The notes under the pieces are model-generated. The model did no database searches. It was not told where the DNA came from and worked only from the letters and a program-made list of their open reading frames with translations. Shown here piece after piece: positions 45,148 through 53,754 of a DNA stretch of 64,000 nt (the stretch's first letter is position 1; each line of letters starts with the position of its first letter). This DNA is from CAWBYL01 sp963793025 (GTDB lineage Bacteria > Actinomycetota > Acidimicrobiia > Acidimicrobiales > Acidimicrobilacustridaceae): assembly GCA_963793025.1 (NCBI GenBank), contig CAWBYL010000009.1:496001-560000 (forward strand), written 5' to 3'. A program made the translations under genes and the position numbers.

Positions 45148-45869
45148 ACGGATTCCTCTCGGTGGGAGCGGGATGAGGTCGAAGACCGGCCGGGACGGTC
45201 CGGTCCGGGATGGATGACGAGGGCGACCCCGCCGTCGAGCCCGACCGCCGCATCGGGTTCGGCGAGCACGTTGCTCACGCCCCTGGTCGTTCCGACCGGG
45301 AGAGTCTCGCCATGGAGCGGGAACCGGAGTCCCCGGGTGCGCACGCCGACGGCCGGGCCGCCCACGGGCAGCACCGTCACCAGGTCACCAGGACGCCCGA
45401 CGAAGCAGTAGTCAGGACCGGGGCGCAGGACCCGTACGAGGGCCGCGCCCACGAGAGCGGACACCTCGAGGCGTCCGTAGCGGTCAGCGCCGAGCACGAG
45501 GGCGTTGGCCAGGAAGTGGTCGAGACGCCCGCCGTGGCCACCGAGCACGACGATCCGGCGGGCGCCCAGCGCGACCGCCTCGTCCATGGCCAGCTCGAGG
45601 TCGGTCGCGTCCTTGGCCACCGGGTGCCGCTCGACGCGCACGCCCTGCGCCTCGATCGAGGCGAGGAGATCGGGATCGACCGAGTCGAAGTCACCGACGG
45701 CCACGTCGATGGCGAGACCCAGGGCCACGGCGTGCGCGATGCCGGAGTCGGCGGCCACCACCAAACGATCGGCCGCGGGCGGAAGGCCGAGCGCGGCAAC
45801 GAGCGTCGCGTCCGGCTCGTCGCCGCCGGTGACGACGACGACCGTCGCAGTACCGGTGATTGGGGCCAC
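45144..45869 (-). CDS. thiN: Thiamine pyrophosphokinase
   Basis: A 241-residue enzyme converting thiamine and ATP to thiamine diphosphate. Visible family motifs are VVAADSGIAHAVALGLAIDV, then VGDFDSVDPDLL, with the catalytic Asp cluster, then HPVAKDATDLELAMDEAV and LGGHGGRLDHFLAN. The GTG at 45869 is preferred because GAGG lies 5-8 nt upstream; a GTG nine codons earlier lacks one. It is the first gene behind the TPP riboswitch. Pairing kinase and importer means imported thiamine is trapped as TPP, whose level then shuts the operon. Confidence 0.92.
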   Translation of the reverse strand: MAPITGTATVVVVTGGDEPDATLVAALGLPPAADRLVVAADSGIAHAVALGLAIDVAVGDFDSVDPDLLASIEAQGVRVERHPVAKDATDLELAMDEAVALGARRIVVLGGHGGRLDHFLANALVLGADRYGRLEVSALVGAALVRVLRPGPDYCFVGRPGDLVTVLPVGGPAVGVRTRGLRFPLHGETLPVGTTRGVSNVLAEPDAAVGLDGGVALVIHPGPDRPGRSSTSSRSHREESV

Positions 45870-45915
45870 GTGGTCCTCGCGGGTCGAAGGGATCACACGG
45901 GCACCACAGAACCGA

Positions 45916-46006
45916 AACTTCCTGCGCCGGCATGATCCGGATCAGGTGCAACGGTCGGAGGGGAACGGCCCCTCCCTCTCAGCCCGGCCTCCCGGACTCC
46001 CGTGTT
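45916..46006 (-). promoter_or_regulatory. TPP (THI-box) riboswitch
   Basis: On the minus strand the element reads ACACGGGAGTCC, then GGGCTGAGAGGG and GACCGTTGCACCTGATCCGG, then ATCATGCCGGCGCAGGAAG. These are the P2/P3 pyrimidine-sensing CTGAGA and P4/P5 pyrophosphate-sensing ACCTGATC...GGATCATGCCGGCG signatures of the TPP riboswitch. It ends about 45 nt before the thiN start, so control of initiation or attenuation of the whole thiN-thiB-thiP-thiQ operon is expected. Confidence 0.96.
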
Positions 46007-46100
46007 CGGGGGCGAGGGTACACGGACCGAGCGAGCCGTCCGACCTCACCCCCACGACATCGTCTCGTGCGGGGCGCACGATCGGGCCCGCACCGTCGGC

Positions 46101-47003
46101 TCAGGTCGGCGTGACGCGATCCGGCTCCATCGTCGGGACCGGGGCACGATCGGCGGCGGCCCTCGTCCGGCGCTCGACAGCGACCACGATCAGACCCATG
46201 GCCAACCCGGCCACGGCCACCGTGAGGGTGGGGACGCCGAGGAGCTTCAGGGCCGAGGCGCTCAGCACGGCCACGAGGAGGGGCCGGATGACCGAGTCGG
46301 GCGCCTTGGCCGAGAAGCGGGCGCCGAGGTAGACGCCGGGCACGCAGCCGAGAAGGAGGGTTCCGGTGAGGGTCAGCTGGAAGTCACCGAAGAGCAGATG
46401 GCCAACGGCAGCCGACGCCACCAGCGGCACGGCCTGCACCAGGTCGGTGCCGACCAGCGACGACGACTGGAGGGTCGGGTAGAGGCCGATCAGCAACACG
46501 ATCATGAGCGAGCCCGAACCCACGGAGGTCATCCCGACGACGAGGCCGCCGAGCACTCCCACGGTGACGGTCGCCAGGCGTCGGACCCGGACGTCGGCGG
46601 GCGGAAGGGTCGCCACGCCCCGCCGGGTCTGGAGCAGCACCCGGATCGTCATGGCCACGGCGGCCACGATCAGCGTCACCCCGAGAAGGGTCTCGATGCG
46701 GTCGGCCAGCTCCTCGCCCGTCCCGAGGCTGCGCAGCACCAGCACCCCGCAGAACGCGGCGGGCACCGAGCCGAGGGCCAGCCACTTCACGATGCCCATG
46801 TGCACCGTGCCGCGCCGGGCGTGGACTGTTCCCCCGATGGGCTTCATCACCAACGAGGCCACCACGTCGGTCGACACGGCGGCGAGTGGGTTGATCCCGA
46901 ACACCAGCACGAGGATCGGAGTCATCAGGGCACCACCGCCCATACCGGTGACGCCGACGGTGACCCCGACCAGCAGGCCGGCGAGAACGATCCCGAAATC
47001 CAT
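46101..47003 (-). CDS. TauE/SafE-family membrane permease (sulfite exporter-like)
   Basis: A 300-residue polytopic membrane protein with about eight hydrophobic segments in two related halves. VGVTVGVTGMGGGALMTPIL opens the first half and VGGLVVGMTSVGSGSLMIVL-like sequence the second, the TauE/SafE repeat. Family members export sulfite, sulfoacetate or other anions; the substrate here is not defined. The ATG at 47003 begins the first helix. It lies downstream of, but is not part of, the thiamine operon; the TPP riboswitch lies between them. It is divergent from the DUF6351 gene. Confidence 0.9.
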   Translation of the reverse strand: MDFGIVLAGLLVGVTVGVTGMGGGALMTPILVLVFGINPLAAVSTDVVASLVMKPIGGTVHARRGTVHMGIVKWLALGSVPAAFCGVLVLRSLGTGEELADRIETLLGVTLIVAAVAMTIRVLLQTRRGVATLPPADVRVRRLATVTVGVLGGLVVGMTSVGSGSLMIVLLIGLYPTLQSSSLVGTDLVQAVPLVASAAVGHLLFGDFQLTLTGTLLLGCVPGVYLGARFSAKAPDSVIRPLLVAVLSASALKLLGVPTLTVAVAGLAMGLIVVAVERRTRAAADRAPVPTMEPDRVTPT

Positions 47004-47019
47004 GGCGCACGTTCCCACA

Positions 47020-47057
47020 TTACCGCAACGTGGTCAATCCGTTCCATATTGTGGTAG
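47020..47057. promoter_or_regulatory. Imperfect inverted repeat upstream of TauE/SafE gene
   Basis: TTACCGCAACGTGG and, after 10 bp, CCATATTGTGGTAG are inverted copies matching at 10 of 14 positions. It lies 16 bp before the permease ATG, inside the divergent promoter region shared with the DUF6351 gene. A regulator site is plausible; none is encoded nearby. Confidence 0.4.
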
Positions 47058-47161
47058 CTGAAGTGAGAGTCGCCGTCCGACCGTCGACCCCTGCTCGGGG
47101 ACACCCCTCTAGGGTGACGGCCCTGAGCCCGACACCGAACGCTGAGGGGGGACCCACCCCG

Positions 47162-49504
47162 GTGCTCGTCCGTACCCGCAGGTCGACCGAGGTCCGACGA
47201 CGACGTGTCCACCGGGCCGTCGCCGGTTTCGCCCTGGCGGCGCTGGCCATCGGGGTCGCCGGCTGCAGCGGTGACGACGGGTCGTCACCGCCGGAGACGA
47301 CGGTCGACGCCGACACCCCCCTGCGAGTGGAGTCACTGGCCGGGCCCGCCCGGTACGCCACCGGAGGCACCGCCCTCATCGGCATCGATTCGCCCCGCGG
47401 CGACACCCTCGACGGGGTCACCGTCGAGGTGGCTGGCGCCGACGTCACCGCCGCCTTCCACATCGACGACGACCCCCATCGTCTCGAAGGTGCTTCACCG
47501 CGCCTCATCGGGCTCCTCGAGGTGGCGCCAGGGGCGACCAGCACCGTCACGGCCCGCCGGAGCGGTGAGTCGGCCACCCTCGAGGTGACCGACAACCCGG
47601 TCCAGGGACCGCTCTTCTCCGGTCCTCACCAGAGCCCGTTCGTGTGCACCACCGAGCGGGCCGGGCTCGACGCTCCCGGGGACGAGTGCTCGGCCAGCAG
47701 CCAGCAGCGGTGGATGTACGTCAAGGCCGGTGGCGGGCTCGTCGACCTGGCCGATCCCACCGCTGTGCCCTCCGACGTCGCCATGACCACCACCACGGAG
47801 GGCTCGGTGGTGCCCTTCGTCGTCCGGATCGAGACGCTGGTCCTCAACCGTTCGATCGTCACCGTCGCCCTCCTCGATCCACGCCCGACACCGATCGCCG
47901 ACACCCCCGATCCGACCGTCGATCCCGACGTCGGGAGCCTGGCCGGACCGGCCTGGGACCCGTCCGGCTGGAACGGACGCCTCGTGGTCCGCTTCGGCGG
48001 CGGGTGCGGCGCGACCTACAGCCAGGGCACCAGCCAGGAGAGCGTCCTCGACACCGAGGTGCTCGGCCGGGGGTATGCCCTCGCCTCCGGAACCCTCCTG
48101 ACGTTCGACACCGCCTGCAACGCGGTGGTGTCGGCCGAGACGGCGATGGTCGTCAAGGAGCACGTGGCCAAGACCTACGGACCCCCTCGCCACACCATTG
48201 GCCAGGGTGGCTCGGGCGGTGCCGTCCAGCAGCTGCAGATCGTCCAGCAGTACCCGGGCATCCTCGATGCCATCGCTCCCTCCATTCCCTTTGCCGACGC
48301 AGTGAGCCTCGCCGGGGACGTCACCGACTGCGGGCTGCTGCAACGGTGGTTCGGCGGTGTGGGCGGTTCGGCCGGGATCATCCCGAACGGCCAACCGAGT
48401 GGTCGTGACCTCACCGAGGATCAGCGCCGGGCGATCACGGGCTTCGCCAGCACCGCGACCTGCGGCGTCTGGACCGAGACCTTCCTCGACACCGTCGACC
48501 CCACCGACGGGTGCGCCCGCGAGCTGGTCAACCAGGTCTTCGACCTCGTCACTCGACCTCGCGGCGTGCGCTGCACCTTCCAGGACAGCAACGTCAACAT
48601 CCTGGGCATCGACCCCACCACCGGGTTCGCTCAGCGACCGCTCGACAACGTCGGAGTGCAGTACGGCCTCCAGGCCCTCGCCGGGGGGGTCATCACCGTC
48701 GACCAGTTCCTCGACCTCAACGAAGGGATCGGGGGCTACGACATCAACGGGGGCTGGCAGGCCGCACGGGAGCGGGCCGACGACGAGGCGCTGGCCAGGG
48801 CCTACCGATCAGGCATGGTCACGGCGGGATCGGCCCCGCTGGGGAGCGGCGACGCCACCGTCGAGGGCCACGGCGGCATCGAGGACGTTCCCATCATCCT
48901 CACCGACGTGTACACGGACGAGTTCGGCGACATCCACGACCGCCAGCGAGCCTTCGCCATACGCGACCGCCTCCGAGCACCCGATGGCCGCGATGATCCC
49001 AACCTCGTCATCTGGACCCAGCCCGTCGCCACCTCGCTGAGCGACCTGATCGCACGCGTCGCGGGGGGCAACGTGAGCGCCGTGGAGGTCGGTCCGGTCC
49101 TCGTTCTCGACGACTGGCTCACCGCCGCCGAGCAGACCCCGGCGTCCGACGGGTCGTGGGCCGACCGCCTCGCCGCCGCCCGGCCGGCGTCGGCCGCCGA
49201 CCGGTGCGTGCTCCCCGACCGCACCGAGGTGAGCGGGCCTGGCATCTACGACCCGGGGACGCCTTGCACCGACGCCTACCCCCTGCATGCCTCTCCCCGC
49301 CAGGTCGCCGGAGCGCCCCGGTCGGGGGAGATCCTGGCCTGCAGCCTGGTCGACGTCGACCCCGAGGCCTACGGCGTGGAGCTGAGCGAGTCCCAGCGGC
49401 AGCGACTGCAGAGCGTCTTCCCCGACGGCGTGTGTGACTGGTCGGCATCCGGTCGGGGCGAGGGCCCTCCGGTGGGTACCTGGCCCCTCTTCGACGGCAG
49501 CTGA
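47162..49504 (+). CDS. DUF6351-like secreted lipoprotein
   Basis: A 780-residue exported protein. The GTG at 47162 has GGGGGG about 10 nt upstream. An Arg-rich start and helix AVAGFALAALAIGVAGC with lipobox follow. The large mature part has an alpha/beta-hydrolase-like section: FGGGCGATYSQGTSQES, GYALASGTLLTFDTACNAVV, and a nucleophile-elbow-like IGQGGSGGAVQQLQIVQQYP, then LDAIAPSIPFADAVS. This layout matches what I know as DUF6351. Reminiscent of tannase/feruloyl-esterase folds, but the catalytic residues are not certain. It is probably a cell-surface hydrolase of unknown substrate. Confidence 0.82.
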   Translation: MLVRTRRSTEVRRRRVHRAVAGFALAALAIGVAGCSGDDGSSPPETTVDADTPLRVESLAGPARYATGGTALIGIDSPRGDTLDGVTVEVAGADVTAAFHIDDDPHRLEGASPRLIGLLEVAPGATSTVTARRSGESATLEVTDNPVQGPLFSGPHQSPFVCTTERAGLDAPGDECSASSQQRWMYVKAGGGLVDLADPTAVPSDVAMTTTTEGSVVPFVVRIETLVLNRSIVTVALLDPRPTPIADTPDPTVDPDVGSLAGPAWDPSGWNGRLVVRFGGGCGATYSQGTSQESVLDTEVLGRGYALASGTLLTFDTACNAVVSAETAMVVKEHVAKTYGPPRHTIGQGGSGGAVQQLQIVQQYPGILDAIAPSIPFADAVSLAGDVTDCGLLQRWFGGVGGSAGIIPNGQPSGRDLTEDQRRAITGFASTATCGVWTETFLDTVDPTDGCARELVNQVFDLVTRPRGVRCTFQDSNVNILGIDPTTGFAQRPLDNVGVQYGLQALAGGVITVDQFLDLNEGIGGYDINGGWQAARERADDEALARAYRSGMVTAGSAPLGSGDATVEGHGGIEDVPIILTDVYTDEFGDIHDRQRAFAIRDRLRAPDGRDDPNLVIWTQPVATSLSDLIARVAGGNVSAVEVGPVLVLDDWLTAAEQTPASDGSWADRLAAARPASAADRCVLPDRTEVSGPGIYDPGTPCTDAYPLHASPRQVAGAPRSGEILACSLVDVDPEAYGVELSESQRQRLQSVFPDGVCDWSASGRGEGPPVGTWPLFDGS

Positions 49505-49519
49505 CGCGACGCTCGTCGG

Positions 49520-50632
49520 TCAGGTCACCACGATGCCGTGCCGGTGTCCGATCGTGGTGGCCTTGTCGATGACGACGTCCGGGGCCAACACGACCCCGAT
49601 GGCGACGATGACCCTGACCGGCGATGCCAACAGCCGAGGGCAATAGCGAACGGCCCGCCAGAGGTCGCGGATCGCCGCCAATCGCCCGCGTCCGGCCTCG
49701 ACCCGTCGCTGCCAGACCGCTCGTTGGAGCAGCTGACGGGCGATGGCAGCCCGGATGACCGCCTTCTCCTCGTCGCTCACCTTGCGTCGGTCCTCGTGGA
49801 TGCGCAGGACGGCGAGCCACGCCCGTTCGTTCATCGTGGTCCGATCGCCGCGACGCAGGTCCTCGGCGACGAAGCGGTGGGTCGCCGAGTTGCCGCGCAC
49901 GGTGTAGTCGAGCAGGGGCTCGTCGATGTAGACGACGGGGCCGTACGCCGCGATCCGCAACACCAGCTCGAAGTCGGCACTGAGCTCCATCTCCGGTCGG
50001 AACAGCCCGCTGCCGGCGATCGTCGAACTCCGGAAGGCAAGTGCTCCGGGCATCCACGGCTGGATTCCCGGTGCGGCGTTGGCGACGAGCCAGCTCGAGG
50101 CGTCGTGCAGGCCACCGGCGATCACTCGCTTCGGGAGGGGTCGGCGTTGGCGCTCGTCCAGCATCCCGATGTCGTCCGGCTCCCCCTGCGGGTTCACGCG
50201 CCGCACCGCCCCGGCGACGAGCACGATGCCGCGGTCGTCGAAGGCGTCGATCTGTTCGGCGATGCGCTCGAGACAGAACGGCTGCATCCGATCGTCAGCC
50301 GACAGCGGATGGACCCACTCGCCCCGGCACAGGTCGATGGTCCGGTTCCAGCTCTCGTTCACGAGGACGAGCTCGTCGAAGCGGTGGTGGACGAGCCGCG
50401 GATCGTCGAACGTGGCGATGACGTCTTTGATCTCGTCGTCCGACGCGTTGTCGCCGATGATGAGCTCGAAGTCGTCGAAGGACTGGTCGAGCACGCTCTG
50501 GATCGCGCCCGCGAGCCACGACGCTTCGTTCCTGATCGGTATGCAAACCGAGAACTTCGGTGCCAAGAGGTGAACCTGCCTTCCGCCGGCGGCCCGCAAC
50601 TTCGGTACGGTTCGCCACAGCGTAGGGAGCAA
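49520..50632 (-). CDS. Glycosyltransferase family 2 protein
   Basis: A 370-residue GT-A glycosyltransferase. The N-terminal fold KFSVCIPIRNEASWLAGAIQ is followed by DFELIIGDNASDDEIKDVIA, the nucleotide-sugar metal motif in HPLSADDRM, and SADFELVLRIAAYGPVVYID, the acceptor/catalytic region. The C-terminal 80 residues form amphipathic helices that may contact the membrane. The start is uncertain: the reading begins with TTG at 50632, and few alternatives precede the fold. It converges with the DUF6351 gene and is divergent from the DUF4012 gene. It marks the left end of the polysaccharide locus. Confidence 0.85.
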   Translation of the reverse strand: MLPTLWRTVPKLRAAGGRQVHLLAPKFSVCIPIRNEASWLAGAIQSVLDQSFDDFELIIGDNASDDEIKDVIATFDDPRLVHHRFDELVLVNESWNRTIDLCRGEWVHPLSADDRMQPFCLERIAEQIDAFDDRGIVLVAGAVRRVNPQGEPDDIGMLDERQRRPLPKRVIAGGLHDASSWLVANAAPGIQPWMPGALAFRSSTIAGSGLFRPEMELSADFELVLRIAAYGPVVYIDEPLLDYTVRGNSATHRFVAEDLRRGDRTTMNERAWLAVLRIHEDRRKVSDEEKAVIRAAIARQLLQRAVWQRRVEAGRGRLAAIRDLWRAVRYCPRLLASPVRVIVAIGVVLAPDVVIDKATTIGHRHGIVVT

Positions 50633-50672
50633 TCTGCGCCGTGATCCAGCCGGACGGTGCTCCGGGTCCGTC

Positions 50673-53073
50673 GTGGCCGGCGCCTATGCTCCACCGCTCG
50701 TGGACGAGATGGGGTCGTCGGAGGATGCCGCATCCGACGCCAGCGATGTTCGAGCGACGAACGGCGGCGCGGAAGCGACCGTGAAGGGACAAGGTCCCGA
50801 TCGCGAGGGTCGCCCGTTCACGACCGTCGTCGCCGCCGTCGTCGTGGGCAGTGGGGTCGCCGCCGCGTTGTCCTCCGCCTCTCCGACGGGGAACGCCGCA
50901 GGGGACGCGTTCTGGTGCTTCGTCGCCGGCTCCGTCGTCGCTGTCGCCGCGTCGCGCGCCGACCGGGTGTCGCTGGCCTGGCTGGGAGCGGTGGCCGCCG
51001 TCGTGGGTGTGGGCGGCGGGTGGCTGGCTGCGGTGTGCGGCGTCGCCGCCCTGGCCGTCGTCGTCGTGGACGGGTGGGACCGCAGGCCTTCAGGGGAGTT
51101 GGCCGCCCTCGGTGGGGCACTGGCGATCCAGGCCCTCGTGCGCGGTCCTTCCTACGGCTTCGTGGGGCTACCGACGATGGTGGCTCTGGCCGCGGTGCTC
51201 CCGCTGCTGGTGTCGGCGTGGCAGCGAACGGGGGCCGACGAACGCCGGCCCGTGCGCCTCGGCGCCCTCGTCCTCGGAGGCCTTGTCGTCGCCGCGACGC
51301 TCGCTGCCGGCCTCGCCGCGGTGATCGCCCGACCGGATCTCACCGACGCCGGCGACCAGGCCCAGGTCGCGCTGCGCATCCTCCGCGACGGGCAGCTGGA
51401 CGAAGCCACCGGCAATCTCTCCCGAGCCACCGAGGGATTCTCCTCGGCCTACGACGTCCTCGGCGGCCCGCTCGCCTTCCCCGGACGCTTCGTTCCGGTC
51501 GTCGGCCAGCACGTCGACGCGCTCGAGCGAGGTGTCAGACGCCGGCGCCGAGCTCACGGCCACGGCCGAGACCGCCACGCGCTCGGCCGATTACGAGAAG
51601 CTGAAAGCGGACAACGGGAGCGTCGACCTGGCCCAGGTGGAAGCCATGGCCGGTCCGGTGCGAGCCTCGGCCGATGCCGTGCTCGCCGCTCAGGCCACGG
51701 TCGACTCGATTCGCAGCCCGTGGCTGGTCGGGCCAGTGAACTCCGAGCTCGACCGCCTCGACCAGGAGCTGGCCGACACCGCCCCTGCGGCGGTCGATGC
51801 CGCCGACGCGTTGGCGGTGGCGCCCCGACTCCTCGGCGCTGAGCGCCCTCAGCGGTATCTCCTGGCGTTCGCCACCCCCGGCGAGAGTCGTGGCGCCGGA
51901 GGCTTCGTCGGCACCTACGGGGTCCTGGTCGCCGACCAGGGCCAGCTCGACCTCGAGACCACCGGCAGCACCCAGGAGATCGGCTTCGAGGACGTGGAGG
52001 ATCCCACCGCCGTGCCGGGCTACGCCTTCGACCCACCTCCGGGGTGGGACGAGCTGTACGGCCGGTTCAACGTGCAGTACTTCCCCGGCAACGTCAGCGC
52101 GAGCCCGGACTGGCCCACCGACTCCGACGTGGCCCGACAGGTCTTCGCCCAGGTTCCCGGCGTCGGTGACACCGACGGCGTGCTGTATGCCGATCCGACC
52201 GCCCTCGCCGCCCTGCTCGAGCTGACAGGACCGATCGACGTCGAGGGCGTCGCCGTCCAGCTCGACGCCACCAACGTGGAGCAGTACCTGTACCTGGACC
52301 AGTACGTCGACTTCGCCGCTGACCTTTCCCAACGACGAGATGTCCTCGGTGAGGTGTCGGCCGCCGTCTTCGAGGCCCTCACCAGCCGACCACTCCCGGC
52401 TCTGGGTGACCTCACCGCCACGCTCGGACCCGCGGTCTCGAGCGGACATCTCAAGTTCGTGTCGTTCGACCCGCAGGCCGAGGCCCTCTTCCTGCGCACC
52501 GGGCTCGCCGGGGCGTGGCGCACCTCGGCGGGAGCCGACTGGGTGTCGCTGCGATCGACGAACCTGCTCCCCAACAAGATCGACTGGTTCCTGCACCGCA
52601 CGATGGCGGTCGACACGGTGGTGGACCCGTCCACCGGCGCGCTCGACTCCACCGTCACGGTCACCCTCCGCAACGATGCTCCTGCCGGCGGCCTGCCCGG
52701 GTACCTCATCGCCAACGTCGACGGACTGCCCTACGGCACCAACCACGACGGCCTGGCCCTCTACACGCCGCACGATCTCGAGTCCGTGACGATCGACGGC
52801 CAGGAGGCCGGGGTCGAGCGCCAGAACGGCTTCGGCGGGCACATCTACACCGTCCCGGTGGTCGTGCCTCCGGGGAGCACGGTGGAGGTCGTGTACCGAC
52901 TCTCGGGGAAGGTCGCCCCGGGAGTGACGTACCGCCTCGATCTCCTGAGCCAGCCGTTGGCCAACGTGGACGACGTCTCCATCACCCTGCGCGCCACGGA
53001 GAGTGTGCGGACCTCCACGTTGTTCGAGGGTCCCCTCGTCGAGAACCTGGGGCTGACCGCTATCGGCAGATAG
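50673..53073 (+). CDS. DUF4012 membrane protein, frameshifted
   Basis: Two frames combine to a protein of about 799 residues. The first has several membrane helices (VVAAVVVGSGVAAALSSA, VSLAWLGAVAAVVGVGGGWL, LGALVLGGLVVAATLAAG), followed by LTDAGDQAQVALRILRDGQL and VVGQHVDALER. The second continues VSDAGAELTATAETAT into the DUF4012 domain (RYLLAFATPGESRGAGGFVG, YGRFNVQYFPGNVSASPDWP, SLRSTNLLPNKIDWFLHR). One extra G near 51531 separates them. DUF4012 proteins sit in actinobacterial exopolysaccharide clusters and are thought to act outside the membrane. The start is GTG 50673 or ATG 50709. Confidence 0.82.
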
Positions 53074-53106
53074 CGCGGGAAACTTTCGCGATTTCTCCGT
53101 CAATGA

Positions 53107-53136
53107 TCGACAACCACGCTGCGTGACGTCTAAGAT
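53107..53136 (+). promoter_or_regulatory. Promoter of the LPXTG-type protein gene
   Basis: TCGACA at 53107-53112 and TAAGAT at 53131-53136 are spaced by 18 bp, close to sigma-70-type consensus, and lie 58 bp before the GTG start. Prediction only. Confidence 0.45.
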
Positions 53137-53193
53137 GCCGCCATACCTAGGGGAATGGGCCCCGGAAGTACCGAAAAAGCGGGAGCTACAAAC

Positions 53194-53520
53194 GTGAAGA
53201 TGTTTCGACGGACCATCGTGGCGGTCACACTCACCATCATCGTGGCCCTCGGGTTCACCGGTGTTGCGGGCGCCTTGGACTACACCCCTGTCGTTTGCAC
53301 CAACGGCCTCGTGGCCGTGGGCGATGAGTGCGTCGAGGTTCAGGGCACCGTCGTCGTGGCGGGCGAGACCGACCCCGCCGCTGCCGTGAGTGCGGCGGGC
53401 ACACTTCCCTACACCGGCTCGAGCAGCCTCCCGGTCGCCGAGATCGGTGTCGCACTGCTCGCCGTCGGCGGGCTCATCGTCGTGATGGTGCGTCGTCGCC
53501 AGGTCGCAGAGCAGAGCTGA
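53194..53520 (+). CDS. Small LPXTG-type cell-wall-anchored protein
   Basis: A 108-residue exported protein. The signal helix is TIVAVTLTIIVALGFTGVAGA. A short mature region carries two Cys (VVCTNGLVAVGDECVEVQG) that could form a disulfide. It ends with the sortase signal LPYTG, a hydrophobic helix (AEIGVALLAVGGLIVVMV) and a positive tail RRRQ. The GTG at 53194 has GGGAG 8 nt upstream. The cell-wall anchor suggests a Gram-positive envelope and an unlinked sortase. It is a stand-alone transcript, ended by a strong terminator. Confidence 0.85.
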   Translation: MKMFRRTIVAVTLTIIVALGFTGVAGALDYTPVVCTNGLVAVGDECVEVQGTVVVAGETDPAAAVSAAGTLPYTGSSSLPVAEIGVALLAVGGLIVVMVRRRQVAEQS

Positions 53521-53557
53521 ACCACCCGATCCGGCGCCAGCCGGACACCTGATTCCG

Positions 53558-53590
53558 AACGACCCGGTGGAGTGCTCCGCCGGGTCGTTT
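53558..53590 (+). terminator. Intrinsic terminator after LPXTG-type gene
   Basis: A perfect 10-bp stem AACGACCCGG/CCGGGTCGTT with a 12-nt loop, followed by a short T-containing tail, 37 bp after the stop. Confidence 0.72.
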
Positions 53591-53617
53591 CGCGTGCCAC
53601 GGACGTCGTCCATCGTG

Positions 53618-53646
53618 TTACGGCTCGAAAAAGGGTCACGTAGAGT
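53618..53646 (+). promoter_or_regulatory. Promoter of the aldolase/DHQS-II/WecG operon
   Basis: TTACGG at 53618-53623, a 17-bp spacer and TAGAGT at 53641-53646 make a sigma-70-like promoter. GTCAC (53635) and GTGAC (53648) form a small inverted repeat around the -10 that could be an operator. Prediction only. Confidence 0.45.
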
Positions 53647-53715
53647 GGTGACACGGAGGGTGGTGGCGACCTATCATCTGCCGACGAAGCACTTGTTCAG
53701 GCGGAGGAGTGAGAC

Positions 53716-53754
53716 ATGAACGTGGGGACTTCGATGGGATGGCGGACGCCATGA
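53716..53754 (+). CDS. Possible 12-codon leader ORF overlapping the aldolase start
   Basis: ATG at 53716 has a strong GGAGGAG site 8 nt upstream and encodes only MNVGTSMGWRTP. Its TGA stop overlaps the most family-consistent aldolase start (ATG at 53751) as ATGA. The good ribosome site thus belongs to this short frame, and the aldolase would be translated by coupling. It could instead be chance, with the aldolase starting at 53739. Confidence 0.4.
   Translation: MNVGTSMGWRTP

Noticed and set aside
53074..53193. Possible second riboswitch before the LPXTG-type gene
   Set aside because: The region has a promoter-like pair and a short leader but none of the conserved cores of riboswitch classes I know.
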